A stretch of 64,000 nucleotides of DNA from Dehalobacter sp. 12DCB1. GTDB taxonomy: Bacteria > Bacillota > Desulfitobacteriia > Desulfitobacteriales > Syntrophobotulaceae. Both the position numbers and the translations under genes were made by a program. Under the pieces are notes generated by a model. That model saw nothing but the letters and a program-made list of their open reading frames with translations, did not search any database and was not told the origin of the DNA. Numbering within the stretch: the stretch's first letter is position 1; every line of letters starts with the position of its first letter. Where the stretch lies: NCBI RefSeq assembly GCF_004343605.1, contig NZ_POSF01000018.1, positions 62,001 to 126,000 of the forward strand. The letters are read 5' to 3'. Shown piece after piece: positions 8,395 to 17,696 of the stretch.

Positions 8395-9510
8395 TTATCT
8401 GAGGTTTTCAGGATTCAGGACCTGCAGCTCCGCTGGCATAAACCTGCCGTCTTTCCTGATCAGTTCCCTGTCAAAATAGACCTCTCCGCCGCCGTATTCC
8501 GGTCTCTGGATGCATACCAGATCCCAATGGACTGCGGACTGGTTGCCATTGTCGCATTCGTCATAGGCCGAACCTGGTGTGAAATGAAAACTTCCGTCGA
8601 TCTTCTCATCGAACAATGTATCTTTCATCGGCTTCTGAATGTAAGGGTTAAAGCCGAATGAAAACTCTCCGATATACCTCGCACCTTCATCAGTATCAAG
8701 AATTTTATTAATTCTTTCGGTATCGTTGGCTGAAGCCTTGATAATTTTGCCGTCTTTGAATTCCAGTACGATGGATTCATACGTAAATCCCTGATAAACA
8801 GCCGGGGTGTTATAGGCGATGATACCGTTGACCGAATCTCGGACCGGCGCTGTGAAAAGCTCGCCGTCAGGGATATTCATCTTACCGTCGCATTTAATTG
8901 CTGGCAGCCCCTTGATTGAAAACGAAAGATCTGTTCCGGGCCCTGTAATCCTTACCATGTTGGTCTTTTCCATCCGTTCTTTCAGCGGATCCATCGCTCT
9001 GGACATTTTGGAATAATCCAGATTGCAGACTTGAAAGTAAAAATCTTCAAAAGCTTCGGTACTTATCTCAGCGAGCTGCGCCATCGATGGATTCGGATAG
9101 CGGAGCACACACCAACGGGTATACTTGACTCTTTGCTCGGAATGGAGCGGTTTCGAGTAATGGTTTAAGTAGATTTGCATTTTATCTGCTGGGACATCGG
9201 CCAGCTCGTTAATGTTTTCCCCGGAGCGTATTCCGATATAAGCCTGCATGTCCTGCATTCTGGCGACTTCCCACTTCGCCTGGCTTTGTGCCTGTCCGAT
9301 TGAAAGCCCTTTTAATATTTCACGTTGCAAGGTATGATGAGTAATATTAAGAAAAGGCTGCGCGCCAGCTTCATAAGCCTCTCTGACCAACGCCCGGGCT
9401 AAAGGGATTTCCAACCCCGACAGCTCAATCAGGATACGTTCACCTTCCTTTAACTCTACGGAATAATGGATTAAATTTTTGGCCAATACGTCTATTCTTT
9501 GATCATTCAT
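8395..9510 (-). CDS. M29-family aminopeptidase
   Basis: A 371-residue protein of the thermophilic aminopeptidase (M29; AmpS/PepS) family. It opens with the characteristic RIDVLAKNLIHYSVELKEGE segment and carries the downstream metal-site motifs of the family, including GTDLSFSIKG, IPDGELFTAP, EFSFGFNP and the terminal HWDLVC. The enzyme would use two metal ions to remove N-terminal residues from peptides in the cytoplasm. It stands alone between the structured repeat and a divergent pseudouridine synthase gene. The ribosome site is weak, a GAGG 12 bases before the ATG. Confidence 0.9.
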   Translation of the reverse strand: MNDQRIDVLAKNLIHYSVELKEGERILIELSGLEIPLARALVREAYEAGAQPFLNITHHTLQREILKGLSIGQAQSQAKWEVARMQDMQAYIGIRSGENINELADVPADKMQIYLNHYSKPLHSEQRVKYTRWCVLRYPNPSMAQLAEISTEAFEDFYFQVCNLDYSKMSRAMDPLKERMEKTNMVRITGPGTDLSFSIKGLPAIKCDGKMNIPDGELFTAPVRDSVNGIIAYNTPAVYQGFTYESIVLEFKDGKIIKASANDTERINKILDTDEGARYIGEFSFGFNPYIQKPMKDTLFDEKIDGSFHFTPGSAYDECDNGNQSAVHWDLVCIQRPEYGGGEVYFDRELIRKDGRFMPAELQVLNPENLR

Positions 9511-9724
9511 ACCTATACTTAACCTCTTTTCTGCTTGTTTATTTTGTCTTCGGGGATAATGCTTGGGAACTCGGCTTGATTTATGGAACTGACCTATATT
9601 GGTTAATTTTAACTGTCATTATTATAATATATTTTTTGTTTCTTTACCCAACATCTTGCTAAATTATTCTATTAAATCATAATATATGTCTATCAGATAA
9701 TGCTTATTCTATTAGGAGAAAGAC

Positions 9725-10630
9725 ATGACTGCAAATACATTATTCACATACACTTTAACGCCAGAAGATGACGGCAGGAAATACCAGGACATCCTTCTGC
9801 GGCGCTTCCATTTTTCCCGTAAGGTACTGCAAAAGCTGAAAATCGGTGAAAATGTCTGGATCGACGGCAAATTCACCTACCTGACTGCCCGGGGCAAAAC
9901 CGGACAGACTCTTGCTGTGAATATTCTGGAAGAAGAGCCGGCAACTATCAGAGGAGAGCTTCTGCCAATTGAAATTATCTACGAAGACGAAATCTTTCTG
10001 GCGGTGAATAAGCCGCCCGGTCAGGTCATCCATCCAAATTCGAGATATCGGACTGGAACGCTCGCAAACGCGGTGATCGGTTACTGGGGAAGCAAAGGTG
10101 AAACGAGGCCTTTCCGCCCTGTCTCGAGAATAGACCGCAATACCTCCGGCATTGTGCTGATCGCCAAATCCCGCTACGCTCACCAGCAATTGGCCGCCCT
10201 TTCTGTCAAAAACAAAGTCGAGAAGAAATATCTGGGCCTTTCAGAAGGCCATTCTCCGCTCACCCAAGGCGAATGGTCCTTCCCAATCCGCCTTAAACCC
10301 GGTAGCAAGATTGTCCGGGAAGCTCACCCTGACGGGCAGTCCGCACTGACGTTGTTCCAAACACTGCAGCAGTACCCGGACTATTCACTAATGGAGTTTA
10401 CACTGGTCACCGGCCGTACCCACCAGATCAGAGTACACGCTCAGGCAGCTGGTCATCCACTTTTAGGAGATGATCTGTACGGCGGCAGCATGAAATATAT
10501 TCAAAGACAGGCCCTGCACTGTTATTCCTACTCTTTTCCTCATCCTTTGACCCTGAAGACAATAAAGATAGAAGCAACCGTTCCTGTTGACATGAGGATG
10601 CTTTTATTAGAAGATTCTTTCGATGATTAA
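9725..10630 (+). CDS. RluA-family 23S rRNA pseudouridine synthase
   Basis: The 301-residue protein has an N-terminal S4-like RNA-binding segment (RKYQDILLRRFHFSRKVLQKL, then VWIDGK) and the RluA catalytic core with SRIDRNTSGIVL (catalytic Asp near residue 138), followed by EKKYLGL and TGRTHQIRVHA. It converts specific uridines of large-subunit rRNA to pseudouridine. Which of the RluA/C/D positions it modifies cannot be told. ATTAGGAG precedes the ATG. It is transcribed divergently from the M29 peptidase. Confidence 0.9.
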   Translation: MTANTLFTYTLTPEDDGRKYQDILLRRFHFSRKVLQKLKIGENVWIDGKFTYLTARGKTGQTLAVNILEEEPATIRGELLPIEIIYEDEIFLAVNKPPGQVIHPNSRYRTGTLANAVIGYWGSKGETRPFRPVSRIDRNTSGIVLIAKSRYAHQQLAALSVKNKVEKKYLGLSEGHSPLTQGEWSFPIRLKPGSKIVREAHPDGQSALTLFQTLQQYPDYSLMEFTLVTGRTHQIRVHAQAAGHPLLGDDLYGGSMKYIQRQALHCYSYSFPHPLTLKTIKIEATVPVDMRMLLLEDSFDD

Positions 10631-10790
10631 TGGTTGAAATTTTTATGTTTTTATCTTTCTGAATTAGAATTCCTCTTGCCATTATTCCTTTAATCATCAA
10701 TAATTAAAAAAACACCCATTATACATGTATATATGACTAAAATTATCTAGGATATTTTGCCTGTCATCGATCAGAAAGGAAGTACTGTTT

Positions 10791-11669
10791 ATGAATTTGG
10801 AAGAAATAAAAGAAGGTTTACAAAAACAGGGCTATATTGCTAATGACAATACCGCAATGATCTTGCATTACTCCCTGCTTCTCAATAAACCCTTACTTAT
10901 TGAAGGGCCGACCGGAGCCGGAAAAACAGAGTTGGCCAAAGCATGGAGCCAATATCTCAACCGAGAATTGATCCGCCTCCAGTGTTATGAAGGTATCGAT
11001 GAAGGCAAAGCCCTTTATGAATGGGATTATCAGAAACAACTGCTCTATATTCAGACCAAAAGTCCCGGCACGAATGAATGGTCCGCTACCAGTGAAAATA
11101 TTTATACGGATGAATTCCTTCTGAAAAGACCGTTACTGAAAGCGATTGCTAGTGATATGCCTTCCGTCCTGCTGATTGATGAAATCGATAAAAGCGACGA
11201 GGAATTTGAAAGCTTTCTGTTGGAGATCCTCTCGGACTGGCAGATTTCTATACCCGAGATTGGGACAATCCCTGCTGTAAGCATTCCTTCCGTCCTGTTG
11301 ACCAGCAATAGCACACGAAATTTAAGCCAGGCGCTAAGAAGAAGATGTCTGTACCTTCATGTGGATTACCCGAACGAGCAAAGAGAACTCGAGATTCTTC
11401 AGATCCACTTCCCGGATCTGTTGGAGCACCTTGGTAAACAAGCGGTTACTTTCATCCGCAAATTGCGGCTCGAGAAGCTCAAAAAACACCCCAGCATCAG
11501 CGAAGTGATCGATTGGGTCAACATCCTGGAACAGCTACAGGTCGAAGAACTAACGGCGGAAGTCGCTTCCAGCACGCTGAACATCCTTTTCAAATACCAG
11601 GATGACTGTCGGCATGTCCTGGAAAAAGTGAACCAAAAGGATTGGTTTGATGGAATACTTCATTCTTAA
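10791..11669 (+). CDS. MoxR-type AAA+ ATPase
   Basis: A 292-residue AAA+ protein with Walker A GPTGAGKT (39-46), Walker B LLIDEID (near 127-133), sensor 1 in LLTSNSTRNLSQALRRRC and an arginine-finger region just after. It matches the MoxR/CoxD-type chaperone ATPases that work with a von Willebrand A partner to insert metals or remodel enzyme complexes. The partner gene overlaps its 3' end by 20 bases. No obvious client enzyme lies nearby, so the target is unknown. AAAGGAAG precedes the start. Confidence 0.88.
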   Translation: MNLEEIKEGLQKQGYIANDNTAMILHYSLLLNKPLLIEGPTGAGKTELAKAWSQYLNRELIRLQCYEGIDEGKALYEWDYQKQLLYIQTKSPGTNEWSATSENIYTDEFLLKRPLLKAIASDMPSVLLIDEIDKSDEEFESFLLEILSDWQISIPEIGTIPAVSIPSVLLTSNSTRNLSQALRRRCLYLHVDYPNEQRELEILQIHFPDLLEHLGKQAVTFIRKLRLEKLKKHPSISEVIDWVNILEQLQVEELTAEVASSTLNILFKYQDDCRHVLEKVNQKDWFDGILHS

Positions 11670-13014
11670 AATAGCCAGACTGCTCAGAGAGTCCGGCATT
11701 AACGTGAATTCACACGAAATATCTGACTGCATCCGGCTGCTAAAAATGCTCGGTCTTGATGGAATGGATAAGTATACTTTTTATCAACTCATCAATACGA
11801 CGCTGATCAAATCTCCTTGGGGCCCTGATTATGCTTTATGGCTGATCGAGTTATATTTTGGCCCTGATTTGGAAATATCATCGGACCATCTGGGCATTCT
11901 AAAAAGCCAAGGCCGTTTCTCCCTGGAAGAAGGCCACGGAGGAAGTGCCGGCAAAACTGTCCCGCTAGAGCTCTTGATTGAGGCCGTGCTGAACAATGAA
12001 ATTGATCTGATTTATGCTGTCCTGCAAGGCTTGGACCTGAATCTTGAACTCAGCATCGAGGATCGCGAAAAAGGCCTGGCTGCTTTCCGGACCCAGAGCG
12101 GTTGGAATGAAGCAGCCAGCCATATTGAAAAGGCTTACCAACAGGATGAACTATCTGAAGCGGAATACCAGGCGGCACGGGTGGCCCTTGAAGAATGGAA
12201 CCATTTACTCAAAGATGAAATTGAACGCCAGCTGGCTAGAAATATGAGTTCGGAGCATTTGATCCAGGAAATGAAAAAACGAAATCCACGAACGGTTTCG
12301 TTTCTGGACTGCGACGACGCGCAGATCACTCAAATGTCGCAGGAAATCCAGAAGATAGGCCGAAAACTGGCCGTCCGCAAAGGAAGGCGCCGCAAAGTAA
12401 GTGCAAGCGGCACTATCAATCTGAATCGTAGCATCAAACATTCCCTGAAAACCTGCGGAATCCCGCTGAACCTGATAAAAATGCAGCGAAAACAATCGAA
12501 ACCCGACCTCTGGCTGCTCTGTGACATGTCCAATTCCGTTAGCAAATTTATTTACTTCATGCTGATGTTTGTCTTCGCAACGCAGCAGCGCTATGCCAAC
12601 GTCCGCTCATTTCTGTTCGTCGATCAGCTCGTGGAAGCGACAGATTATTTCCAGGAGCAGGACTGGACAGGCTCACTCAACAATCTACGCAAGGTTAGCG
12701 GCTATAACCGTACAGGCTATTCCCATTATGGTAATGTGCTGCTGAAGTTCTCCGACCTCTATCTGCCTTTCCTGCTGAATAAAACCACGGTGCTGATTTT
12801 AGGAGACGGCAAAAATAATCAGAACAGGCTGGATGGCAGCGAAATCCTAGCCCAGATCAAAGAAAAAGCCGCAGCCTTGTACTGGTTGAATCCCCTAAGC
12901 AAGGACCAGTGGGGCAGGGGCGACTGTCTGATGACCAAATACCAAGAATATTGTACCGGTGCTTTTTCTGTAGCAAATATTGAAGAGCTGGAACAATTTC
13001 TGAACTCTCTTTAG
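11650..13014 (+). CDS. vWA domain protein, CoxE-like partner of the MoxR ATPase
   Basis: The 454-residue product begins inside the end of the MoxR gene; ATG 11650 is preferred over TTG 11647. The N-terminal two thirds are helical and charged, with basic stretches such as RKGRRRKVSASG. The last third is a CoxE-type vWA domain with the MIDAS motif DMSNS and the later GRGDC region. MoxR-vWA pairs assemble or activate cofactor-containing enzymes, as known for CO dehydrogenase (CoxD/E) and nitric oxide reductase (NorQ/D). No such enzyme is adjacent, which makes this an orphan module. Confidence 0.85.
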   Translation: MEYFILKIARLLRESGINVNSHEISDCIRLLKMLGLDGMDKYTFYQLINTTLIKSPWGPDYALWLIELYFGPDLEISSDHLGILKSQGRFSLEEGHGGSAGKTVPLELLIEAVLNNEIDLIYAVLQGLDLNLELSIEDREKGLAAFRTQSGWNEAASHIEKAYQQDELSEAEYQAARVALEEWNHLLKDEIERQLARNMSSEHLIQEMKKRNPRTVSFLDCDDAQITQMSQEIQKIGRKLAVRKGRRRKVSASGTINLNRSIKHSLKTCGIPLNLIKMQRKQSKPDLWLLCDMSNSVSKFIYFMLMFVFATQQRYANVRSFLFVDQLVEATDYFQEQDWTGSLNNLRKVSGYNRTGYSHYGNVLLKFSDLYLPFLLNKTTVLILGDGKNNQNRLDGSEILAQIKEKAAALYWLNPLSKDQWGRGDCLMTKYQEYCTGAFSVANIEELEQFLNSL

Positions 13015-13034
13015 GTTAAGACAACCGCGAAATG

Positions 13035-13093
13035 AAGGGACGAATCTTTATCCCCATTATTTAATTGAGGGAATAAAAAATTCGTCCCTTTGT
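13035..13093. terminator. Terminator between convergent vWA and EF-hand genes
   Basis: The long inverted repeat AAGGGACGAAT ... ATTCGTCCCTT, with an inner TCCC/GGGA pairing, lies between the stops of two converging genes and is followed by T-rich sequence. The GGGAC-GTCCC arms recur in other hairpins of the window. Confidence 0.75.
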
Positions 13094-13110
13094 ATTAGCT
13101 TATCCTCTCG

Positions 13111-14199
13111 CTATACCGCAAAGTCTACGTGCTGGACCGTCCCTGCTTCTCCGTTCTCTTTTAGAAATATGCCGGTTTCCTTGATCTGAGCGTCTAAATG
13201 ATTATCCGTATCTTTCAGTGAAAATAGCGAATCGACATTGCCTAAATAGATTGCGCCGATTCCAACCTGACTTAAGGCCAGTAGCTGGTCGTTACCTGCA
13301 GCATCCTTAATCCAAAGGCTAAGTTCTTTGTAGATGGAATCATTTTCATCGATCCAGCCGTTTTGATCGTTATCATATTCGGCTAATTCCTTAAAACCGT
13401 CTCCGCTCGCCGGCCCGAAGAGCTCGCTGCCATCATTGACGACTCCGTCGCTATTCTCATCCCAAGCAAGGAACCCGCTGCCTTCAGCCAGGAAAGAAAT
13501 ATTATCCTGCATTCCGTCAGCATTAAGGTCAAAATCCGTTTTAAATCCTGACAGGCTTGCGCTGCCTGCACCATAATTAATCACTAACGGATCGACCAAA
13601 GCATCTCCGGCTTTAAAATCGATGCTCTGATAGGATGTATACTCACGGCTTATCGCGATATTCAGCTTGAATTTTATCTCACTGCCGTCTTCAGTAAGGA
13701 TTGTGCCCTGGGCTGAAAAGTTCATGGATTCTTTTTCTGTATAGGACGCTTCATAGTGATAATCGATGCCCCATCCAACCCTCTGACTGCCGTTCCCATT
13801 ATTGTTGCCGTCGTTCTTTGCTGCCATCAGGTGACCAAAATCACTGTTACCCGGACCTAAAAGAGGTAGTTTATCCGGTACATCAATCGTTACCTTTCTC
13901 CCGGACAGCTTGGAGAGGAATTTTTCTAACAGGGAGATAATTTCTTTCTCCCTAGGGCTGAGTTCAAAGAATTCATCTTCCGACTCAGCAGTTGTTTCTG
14001 AGCTGCTCGCTGCGGGATTCTCCTGTAATTTAGCCAAAGCGTCACTTGAAAGTGTCAATGAATCCGCAGTTGGCTCTGTTTCATCGCTTGCATCCGTGCC
14101 CTGTCCGTCAACCCAGGCTTTCAGCCTTTCATTGACGGTCTTTTGCTGTTCCAGCTTGTAGTCCGAATAAAGATCAACAGCTGAACTCAAAACCTTCAT
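13111..14199 (-). CDS. Hypothetical protein with EF-hand/dockerin-like calcium loops
   Basis: A 362-residue protein without a signal peptide. After a low-complexity acidic Ser/Thr-rich region (about 30-85) it has a beta-rich centre and a string of Asp/Asn-Gly loops of EF-hand type: DLNADGMQD, DENSDGVVND and DNDQNGWIDEND, ending with LKDTDNHLD. This resembles cell-surface or type I-secreted calcium-binding proteins found in anaerobic Firmicutes, function unknown. The start at 14199 follows GGAGG at 7 bases; longer in-frame starts lack such a site. It is flanked by terminators on both sides and is probably monocistronic. Confidence 0.75.
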   Translation of the reverse strand: MKVLSSAVDLYSDYKLEQQKTVNERLKAWVDGQGTDASDETEPTADSLTLSSDALAKLQENPAASSSETTAESEDEFFELSPREKEIISLLEKFLSKLSGRKVTIDVPDKLPLLGPGNSDFGHLMAAKNDGNNNGNGSQRVGWGIDYHYEASYTEKESMNFSAQGTILTEDGSEIKFKLNIAISREYTSYQSIDFKAGDALVDPLVINYGAGSASLSGFKTDFDLNADGMQDNISFLAEGSGFLAWDENSDGVVNDGSELFGPASGDGFKELAEYDNDQNGWIDENDSIYKELSLWIKDAAGNDQLLALSQVGIGAIYLGNVDSLFSLKDTDNHLDAQIKETGIFLKENGEAGTVQHVDFAV

Positions 14200-14297
14200 C
14201 TTCATCCCTCCATGGATATTAGACTTTTTCATTATTATCGTAAAGATTTTTAGTTTTCTTAAGACCCATGGAGGTTTCTTTGAAATTTCTTGGTATC

Positions 14298-14326
14298 AAA
14301 AAAAAGATGCAATCATACATCTTTTT
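14298..14326 (-). terminator. Terminator of rmuC
   Basis: The minus strand reads AAAAAGATG, an eight-base loop, then CATCTTTTTTTT, just downstream of the rmuC stop and upstream of the EF-hand gene. Confidence 0.75.
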
Positions 14327-14374
14327 AATAATCACGTAGCATTCGACTGAGAAGTCCGATTGTTTTCCCAAATA

Positions 14375-15721
14375 TTAATTGTCTCCTGCCGCAATCTCCC
14401 GAAGCCCGGTCTCGAGGATCTCCATCTCACTAATCTCATTATCGCCGGCAACCCCGAGCTCCTTGAATTTCCTGGTGGTCACGAGTACCCGGTTCTCATA
14501 GGAGCCGACGGCCCGATTGTAAGCCTGAGTGGCCTGGGCGAGTCCTTTACGGATGTCCAACAAATGCTCGGTCAAAACGCTGATCCTGTCATAGAGCTGT
14601 TTGCCGAGCTCACTGATATGGCGGGCATTTTCGTTGATCTGTTCCTGGCTCCAGCCGTAAGCCACGGCTTTAAGCAGCGCGATCAACGTTGTCGGGGTCG
14701 CCAGGATGACCCTTTGCCCGGCGCCGTATTCGATGAGTTCCGGATCTGACTGCAGCGCAGCACTGAAAAAGGTTTCACCCGGCAGAAACATGACAACAAA
14801 TTCCGGCGTAAAATCGAACTGGTTCCAGTAAGACTTCGCGGCAAGTTTGGTAATATGGTTTTTGACCTGCCGAGCATGACCTGATAACTTTGTTCTCTTA
14901 TGGTCTTCATCAAGGGCTTCCACAGCTTCAAGATAATCCGCGAGCGGGGCCTTGGAATCGACGACAATCGTTTTATTCCCCGGAAGCCGAATAATCATAT
15001 CCGGGCGCTGCCTGCCGGACTCGCCGATGACTTCCTCCTGCTGGTAAAAATCACAGTACTCCACCATGCCGGCCAGTTCTACGACCCGCTGCAGCTGGAC
15101 TTCTCCCCAGCGGCCTCTGACAGTCGGCGATTTCAAAGCAGAAGTCAGCTTCAAGGTCTCCCGCTGCAGCTTTTCCTGCCCGAACGCCATATTTTCGACT
15201 TGCTTAAGCAACCCTTCATAAGCCCCTGCTCTTTTTTGTTCCAGTTCGTTAATCTTCAAATCAACTTTGTCGAGCGACTCCCGCAAAGGCTTTACGAGTT
15301 CATCGATAGAAGCCTGCCTTTTTTCCAGATCAGCCGAAGCCTGGACCTGGGTCTTCTCGAGTACAACCTTCGCCAATTCGAGAAAGGACTGATTGTTATT
15401 CTTAAGTGCCTCAGCGGATAAGGCCTTGAAGCCGTCACTGAGCTCCTCCCTGGCCTGGCTGAGCAACGTCAATTTTTCTTCATACGCTGTCTGCTCCATC
15501 TCGAGCCGGGTACGCAGTTCAGAAATGACAGCGGAATTTTGCATTCTTCTTTCAAATTCCCGATTCAGTTCCGCATGCAGCCTTTCATTCTCCTGTTCAA
15601 GCGTCCGGGCTTTTTCCAGTAGTCCTCTGGCTTGGCCTCCGCGGAAACTAAACCCTGTCCCAAATCCGAGAATGATCCCGACCATGACTGCGCCGATGAC
15701 ATAAAGGAACATTGGATCCAT
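14375..15721 (-). CDS. rmuC: DNA recombination protein RmuC
   Basis: A 448-residue RmuC-family protein. A single membrane anchor (about 3-22) leads into a long coiled coil (about 30-190) and then the RmuC nuclease-like core, with [33 protein letters not shown] and FVVMFLPGE. The family limits inversion and rearrangement at short inverted repeats, presumably by cutting DNA structures; this is of interest in a window so rich in palindromes. The start is placed at 15721, since the GAGGG site overlaps an alternative GTG five codons upstream. Confidence 0.9.
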   Translation of the reverse strand: MDPMFLYVIGAVMVGIILGFGTGFSFRGGQARGLLEKARTLEQENERLHAELNREFERRMQNSAVISELRTRLEMEQTAYEEKLTLLSQAREELSDGFKALSAEALKNNNQSFLELAKVVLEKTQVQASADLEKRQASIDELVKPLRESLDKVDLKINELEQKRAGAYEGLLKQVENMAFGQEKLQRETLKLTSALKSPTVRGRWGEVQLQRVVELAGMVEYCDFYQQEEVIGESGRQRPDMIIRLPGNKTIVVDSKAPLADYLEAVEALDEDHKRTKLSGHARQVKNHITKLAAKSYWNQFDFTPEFVVMFLPGETFFSAALQSDPELIEYGAGQRVILATPTTLIALLKAVAYGWSQEQINENARHISELGKQLYDRISVLTEHLLDIRKGLAQATQAYNRAVGSYENRVLVTTRKFKELGVAGDNEISEMEILETGLREIAAGDN

Positions 15722-15820
15722 CCGGCTATCCCTCACATATCCATATTTATTATCGAGTTATCCTCTTTGCGGTTTGATAATCGTAATCTTTTTATGCTAG
15801 TGCTGTATCATGTACGTATT

Positions 15821-16369
15821 CTACTTTAAATAGTCTTCAGGCAGTTTAGTCAAGGTTCCGAATCTGTCCAAAGGCCAGTACCTGACCCAGACCCTTCCCA
15901 ATATCTTATCCTCGGGCAAGGCCCCCCAGCGATGGCTATCGTAACTGGCCGGACGGTTATCCCCCATCATGAAATAGGAATCCTCCGGTACGGTCACAGG
16001 CCCAAATTCATAATCGGCCGGATATTCGACGTAAGGCTCATTCAGAGCCTGATCATTGATATAGATTTTTCCGTTTTTGACTTCAAGTTTTTCACCAGGC
16101 AAGCCGATCACTCTTTTGACGAGATCCTCATCCTTCATTACAGCTTCGGGAGCTTCAAAAACAATAACATCTCCGCGCTTAATCTCACCGCATTTATAAA
16201 AGAACCGATCCACGATTAAACGGTCCTGAAGCTGAATCGTAGGCAGCATCGAGCCGGTCGGGACGATTCGGGTATCAATCAAATAATTTCGAATCACCAT
16301 AGAGAGAACAAAAGCAATTGCAACGATAACGACCCATTCAAACAACGATCTCATAAAACCTTTCAACAC
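15821..16369 (-). CDS. lepB: Signal peptidase I
   Basis: A 182-residue type I signal peptidase with one N-terminal transmembrane anchor (about 10-28). The catalytic Ser40 lies in PTGSMLPT and the catalytic Lys85 in LVKRVIGLPGE, with the conserved YFMMGDNRPASYDSHRWG box near 133-149. It removes signal peptides from exported proteins at the outer face of the membrane. Its length and single anchor are typical of Gram-positive SipS-like enzymes. The start is a GTG after an AAGG site. Confidence 0.93.
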   Translation of the reverse strand: MLKGFMRSLFEWVVIVAIAFVLSMVIRNYLIDTRIVPTGSMLPTIQLQDRLIVDRFFYKCGEIKRGDVIVFEAPEAVMKDEDLVKRVIGLPGEKLEVKNGKIYINDQALNEPYVEYPADYEFGPVTVPEDSYFMMGDNRPASYDSHRWGALPEDKILGRVWVRYWPLDRFGTLTKLPEDYLK

Positions 16370-16603
16370 AAATCACCTTCCACATTCCTTCAATATCTCA
16401 AATTTCAAAGGTTAGCCCAAACCTAAATTACTTTCTCTATTAATCTATATATTCCTGCCTATAAATAATCTAAAAAAACAAAATACCCCTAATGGAAAAG
16501 GATAACAAAAACCACAGCGAAAAGCAAGGCTGGAACAAAGGCCTTGTCTCGTCATGATATTTGTCAAGGACTAGAAATTCCATTTTTTTATTACTCTTTT
16601 GTG

Positions 16604-16633
16604 TTGACAAAGCATAGAGCCATCAAATATAAT
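16604..16633 (+). promoter_or_regulatory. Promoter of tRNA-Leu
   Basis: Consensus boxes TTGACA (16604-16609) and TATAAT (16628-16633) are 18 bases apart and end 13 bases before the tRNA, the strongest sigma-A type promoter visible in the window. Confidence 0.85.
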
Positions 16634-16646
16634 GTAATCTGTCGAT

Positions 16647-16733
16647 GCGGCCGTGGCGGAACTGGCAGACGCGCTAGTTTCAGGTACTAGTGGGCTAACG
16701 CTCGTGGAGGTTCAAGTCCTCTCGGCCGCACCA
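16647..16733 (+). tRNA. tRNA-Leu (anticodon CAG)
   Basis: An 87-base class II tRNA. The acceptor stem is GCGGCCG with CGGCCGC, discriminator A and encoded CCA. The anticodon stem CTAGT/ACTAG holds the loop TTCAGGT, giving CAG. A long variable arm and the T-loop TTCAAGT follow. It reads CUG codons. It has its own consensus promoter and terminator, and is followed by an AT-rich unknown gene pair on the opposite strand. Confidence 0.97.
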
Positions 16734-16776
16734 GTTTGAAAAAATAAGTTGCACACATATTTGAACATAAAAATAG

Positions 16777-16803
16777 AAGACCGAAATTGTCGGTCTTTTT
16801 CTT
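16777..16803 (+). terminator. Terminator of tRNA-Leu
   Basis: AAGACCGA and TCGGTCTTTTTC form an 8-bp stem with a short loop and a T-run, 45 bases after the CCA end. Confidence 0.8.
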
Positions 16804-16862
16804 ATCCTATCTTTATTAAATTCAGTTGTATCTATTCCCGCCTGACAATAGTCTGCCGAGGA

Positions 16863-17696
16863 TTATAGATCTTTATTTTCCTTTTTTCCTTTTTCTTTAT
16901 TTGAGCCAATTCCTTTCAGTGTATTGGCAAACCACGGAAGCGGTACCTTATTTATTTTTGCTACATATCCGATGACTCTTGTAACATAAATCATCCCTAC
17001 CCAAAAGACAATTAAATAATGGACATTGGATACGACTTTGGCGGGATAGTATTCAATGCTACTTAGCCCGGAAGTCAAGTCGACAAAGTAATTATGAGCA
17101 ATAACACCAACCATAATTGCTGCTAAATTTACACAAAAAGCACATAGTTTGGCCTGTAAGCTATGATCTTTTTCCCTCCCTTCTTTAACGGCTCCAGGTA
17201 TTAAGCTTATGAATGCGTCAAAAACGGCAAGTCCAATAAACCCACCAATAATACTAAAAATAGGAACACCAGTCCAAGCCGCAAAAGCAGAACATAGCGC
17301 TGCTAGAGAGGCAATTAAGCCGACATGCTGATTATAAGAATTTTTGATCTCTTCAGCAAAAGATTCAATTGGAGAACAAGCAAGCCATCCCATAATAGCA
17401 CCACCAATCCTTGATAGAACACTATTATGTTTATTCAATAACTTTAGTTCTTTATACCCTGACTTTATTTCAAAACTTTCATCAGTAAAAATTACTGTAT
17501 ATTCAGCAAATATAACCCTATGTTTTTCATAAACATCAACATTAGGCCCATCAATTCCTGCACTAGATGTTAATTCTATATTATTTGGTGAAGTGAAGCT
17601 TTTTATAGCGGATACAAAATCTGAATGATTACTCTCAGGGGAAGTCTTGGCTTTTAATATTTTGTTAAAGTCTACATCCATTGTGAGCGTATTCAT
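16863..17696 (-). CDS. Unknown multi-spanning membrane protein
   Basis: The 277-residue protein has a soluble N-terminal part of about 85 residues, with beta-like stretches such as HRVIFAEYTVIFTDESFEIKSGYKEL. Three to four hydrophobic segments follow (about 92-106, 124-165, 182-203 and 224-245), then a lysine-rich tail. I do not recognise the family. The middle helices with a charged loop recall phage holin-like proteins, but not convincingly. It is coupled by an ATGA overlap to the upstream gene, and both are AT-rich compared with neighbours and sit beside a tRNA. Recent transfer is plausible. Confidence 0.6.
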   Translation of the reverse strand: MNTLTMDVDFNKILKAKTSPESNHSDFVSAIKSFTSPNNIELTSSAGIDGPNVDVYEKHRVIFAEYTVIFTDESFEIKSGYKELKLLNKHNSVLSRIGGAIMGWLACSPIESFAEEIKNSYNQHVGLIASLAALCSAFAAWTGVPIFSIIGGFIGLAVFDAFISLIPGAVKEGREKDHSLQAKLCAFCVNLAAIMVGVIAHNYFVDLTSGLSSIEYYPAKVVSNVHYLIVFWVGMIYVTRVIGYVAKINKVPLPWFANTLKGIGSNKEKGKKENKDL

